The notes under the pieces were generated by a model, which was not told the origin of the DNA, searched no databases, and saw only the letters and a program-made list of their open reading frames with translations. 53,212 nucleotides of DNA from NCBI GenBank assembly GCA_905234235.1, contig CAJOHN010000013.1, forward strand, positions 1 through 53,212, in the 5' to 3' direction. Of the stretch, positions 51,977 to 53,212 are shown one piece after another (the first letter of the stretch is position 1; every line of letters begins with the position of its first letter). This DNA is from an uncultured Selenomonadaceae bacterium (GTDB taxonomy: Bacteria > Bacillota > Negativicutes > Selenomonadales > Selenomonadaceae). The translations under genes and the position numbers were made by a program.

Positions 51977-52396
51977 TCAAGGTATTTCCGCAATCTTCAA
52001 GACGGTATATTTATCGGGCAAAATATCTTTGAGAATCGTATCGTTTTTATCGTCTTTCAACGTGGCTTGAATCATAACCGTGACATATTCGGGCTTAGGC
52101 GGGTCGTCTTCGTTGTAAGTTACTTTACTCTTGGCGCAGTTATTTTCTTTCAACGCGTACCAGCTGAGAAATAACGCTGTTTTTTCGATTTTGGTTTGGT
52201 CGGGGATTGTTATTGTGTAGTTCGGTGGATTCAATGCCGCATGTCTTGCCGCCTGCGCCGCCGCGTTGTCTAAAGTCACGTAATCGAGGACGAAAAATCC
52301 TATGTAAATTGTTGCGAACAAAATCAGCGCGAATATCGGGAGCAACAGCGAGAATTCTACTGCCGCCTGTCCGCGTCGTCTGAGAAATTTTTTCAT
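51977..52396 (-). CDS. tadE: TadE-like pseudopilin, second locus
   Basis: 139 residues from ATG 52396, with GAGGTGAA upstream; the open frame from 52441 starts inside the preceding hairpin. N-terminus MKKFLRRRGQAAVEFSLLLP shows the basic leader, Glu +5 and hydrophobic helix of TadE. The periplasmic part contains few cysteines and a KDDKND turn. It is only distantly similar to the tadE of the first locus outside the leader. Confidence 0.87.
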   Translation of the reverse strand: MKKFLRRRGQAAVEFSLLLPIFALILFATIYIGFFVLDYVTLDNAAAQAARHAALNPPNYTITIPDQTKIEKTALFLSWYALKENNCAKSKVTYNEDDPPKPEYVTVMIQATLKDDKNDTILKDILPDKYTVLKIAEIP

Positions 52397-52427
52397 CGTG
52401 TTCACCTCGAATTTTTTAGTTTTGCAA

Positions 52428-52458
52428 AAAGAGCCCCTCAACGTGAATCGAGGAGCTC
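52428..52458 (-). terminator. Hairpin with T run between flp and tadE, second locus (attenuator)
   Basis: Minus strand: GAGCTCCTC, a 10-base loop, GAGGGGCTC, then TTTTT, directly upstream of tadE. It corresponds in place and in arm sequence (GAGC...GCTC) to the hairpin at 15894-15928. Confidence 0.8.
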
Positions 52459-52564
52459 AATTTGCCGACATTGCCGACACAACTTGACTTGGAAACTCAG
52501 TGGACGCTCATTTTCTTATCAAGCCGCGCAGTCATGCCGAATTATTTTGCCGCTTAACAAAGGA

Positions 52565-52804
52565 TTAGTCGCTGCCTTTCCCACCGGCAGCCTCAAATTG
52601 TGAGTCAATATCAGTTGCAACTTGGTTAGCATTAGCGATGTTTGCTTTGGCGTTGGTTGTCAAGCCGCTGCCTGTAAGCATGTAAACTGCGATAATCGCG
52701 ACGAAGCCGATAATCAGCGCGTACTCGACGGTGCCCTGTCCTTTTTCCTTGATGAACTCGCGGATTTTCTTTTGGATTTTTTGGAACATGTTGGAAGAAA
52801 ACAT
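52565..52804 (-). CDS. flp: Flp-type pilin, second locus, copy 1
   Basis: 79 residues from ATG 52804, with AAGGA 5 bases upstream; a second in-frame ATG at 52789 (MFQKIQ) matches the start of the next pilin. Leader KEKGQG, then TVEYALIIGFVAIIAVYMLTG, the Flp signature. The 3' half encodes a short acidic tail (QVATDIDSQFEAAGGKGSD). The first 43 residues after MFQ are identical to those of the next pilin gene. The 123 bases to tadE hold the hairpin at 52428-52458 and one octamer copy, otherwise nothing seen. Confidence 0.92.
   Translation of the reverse strand: MFSSNMFQKIQKKIREFIKEKGQGTVEYALIIGFVAIIAVYMLTGSGLTTNAKANIANANQVATDIDSQFEAAGGKGSD
52661..52790. repeat. 130-base direct repeat in pilin genes, copy 1
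   Basis: It matches 53083-53212 at an offset of 422 bases with a single mismatch seen. It covers the 5' half of the pilin gene and stops abruptly within the codons after TGSGL. Confidence 0.92.
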
Positions 52805-52899
52805 ATTTATCCTTGCCCCGCGTGTCGGTGCTAGTCCACATCACAGCCGACGTTGGGCGGGTTAGCTTATTTATTTAAATCTATTCGGGAACAAGATAA

Positions 52900-53211
52900 T
52901 CAATCGCCCCAATCGTCAGTTTCTTCTTCTGAAGAATTGCCACCTTCGTCGTTGGCGGAAGGAGGAGGATTATCCGTCGGACCGGCACTGATGATACCGC
53001 CTCCGCCGTATATGGCGTATTGTACCCGCAACTCATAAAGGACGTCCGAAATGTTGGTTATGTTTTTCTTGGTGGAGGTTTGCAAGCCGCTGCCTGTAAG
53101 CATGTAAACTGCAATAATCGCGACGAAGCCGATAATCAGCGCGTACTCGACGGTGCCCTGTCCTTTTTCCTTGATGAACTCGCGGATTTTCTTTTGGATT
53201 TTTTGGAACAT
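52900..53211 (-). CDS. flp: Flp-type pilin, second locus, copy 2 with long glycine/acidic tail
   Basis: 103 residues from ATG 53211, one base from the window edge, so its ribosome site is not seen and an earlier start cannot be excluded. Residues 1-43 are identical to the MFQ-start form of the neighbouring pilin. The rest is different and longer: a helical piece, then YGGGGIISAG and a tail rich in P, N, E and D ending TDDWGD. It may be a minor or tip pilin, or an antigenic variant of the major one. Confidence 0.88.
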   Translation of the reverse strand: MFQKIQKKIREFIKEKGQGTVEYALIIGFVAIIAVYMLTGSGLQTSTKKNITNISDVLYELRVQYAIYGGGGIISAGPTDNPPPSANDEGGNSSEEETDDWGD

Positions 53212-53212
53212 G
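53083..53212. repeat. 130-base direct repeat in pilin genes, copy 2
   Basis: Partner of 52661-52790. The repeat may continue past the window edge. Confidence 0.92.

Larger units (their letters stand above)
1480..52531. repeat. Dispersed octamer family CCGCGCAG / CTGCGCGG
   Basis: 51 copies found by eye. CTGCGCGG on plus at 1480, 4210, 4362, 5483, 7695, 10533, 14173, 14317, 16757, 18670, 19560, 21003, 21308, 21947, 22663, 23866, 30954, 32713, 37736, 38459, 38666, 39605, 48187, 48306, 48615. CCGCGCAG on plus at 4678, 4821, 5172, 5276, 6254, 6362, 9260, 11258, 20233, 22947, 23436, 27202, 30725, 31287, 32341, 32901, 33476, 35825, 38078, 40388, 41398, 45913, 47248, 48464, 49019, 52524. About 1.6 are expected by chance at equal base use. 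About 32 copies extend to the nonamer CCGCGCAGA. Confidence 0.8.

Noticed and set aside
52805-52899. Palindromic stretch between the two pilin genes (CCCG...CGGG with inner GTCGG/CCGAC)
   Set aside because: A stem is possible, but there is no T run and the arms are short; it is too weak to call a terminator or operator.

Overview
The window looks like chromosomal DNA of a diderm Firmicute, most likely a Negativicute of the Selenomonadales type. This is an inference from gene content and no database was searched. Genes typical of Firmicutes (DUF1385/YqhQ, a miaA-hfq pair, short-Q-loop cytochrome bd, strong GGAGG ribosome sites, frequent TTG starts) sit beside outer-membrane genes: a Tad secretin with signal peptide, an LptA/OstA-like protein, a phosphoethanolamine transferase and CcmABC. 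AT-rich A/T tracts alternate with CG-rich codons.

Layout. 1-4.1 kb (minus): two calcium-binding (RTX-like) repeat proteins, the first cut by the window edge, the second carrying an embedded HExxH peptidase-like domain. 4.1-8.4 kb (minus): cytochrome bd operon cydA - small coiled-coil/TM gene - cydB - one CydC/CydD-like ABC half-exporter. 8.7-11.2 kb (minus): a conserved hypothetical and aspS. 11.3-21.7 kb (minus): a long Tad pilus operon in the order cpaB, secretin cpaC, ParA-like ATPase, receiver-ATPase TadZ/CpaE, tadB, flp, tadE, tadA, tadC, ending in a membrane diguanylate cyclase. 21.9-25.0 kb (plus): a Crp/Fnr regulator with a palindromic site over its own promoter, then ccmABC and an LptA-like gene. 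25.0-29.0 kb (minus): a dCache chemoreceptor, yqhQ, rpmE and a methyltransferase without a normal start. 29.1-37.8 kb (plus): clpX, ilvN, a vWA-like lipoprotein, a phosphoethanolamine transferase, a glycosyltransferase with a 14-residue-repeat coiled-coil tail, an aminotransferase, a ZnuA-like lipoprotein and tRNA-Pro(GGG). 37.9-41.0 kb (minus): dnaN-recF-dciA. 41.1-46.2 kb (plus): an exported CbiK-like chelatase and two tandem paralogous chemoreceptors, each behind a related structured leader RNA. 46.3-49.5 kb: an esterase, a metallo-beta-lactamase-fold hydrolase, a short miaA, hfq and dut. 49.5 kb to the end (minus): a second Tad locus (tadC, tadA, tadE, two Flp pilins) that continues past the window.

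Themes. Surface attachment and signalling dominate: two Tad systems, RTX proteins, three chemoreceptors and a diguanylate cyclase whose sensor resembles that of one chemoreceptor. A respiratory and haem group (cyd, ccm, Crp/Fnr, CbiK) forms a second cluster.

Most notable signals: (1) a dispersed octamer CCGCGCAG, 51 copies by eye, about one per kb, balanced between strands, in many reading frames and in non-coding DNA, with the density of a DNA uptake sequence; (2) two homologous leader RNAs before the tandem chemoreceptors that match no riboswitch class I recognise; (3) a 12-base A tract inside an otherwise consensus RTX promoter, a possible phase-variation switch; (4) two Tad ATPases with complementary P-loop lesions; (5) pilin genes with nearly identical 5' halves and unrelated 3' ends.
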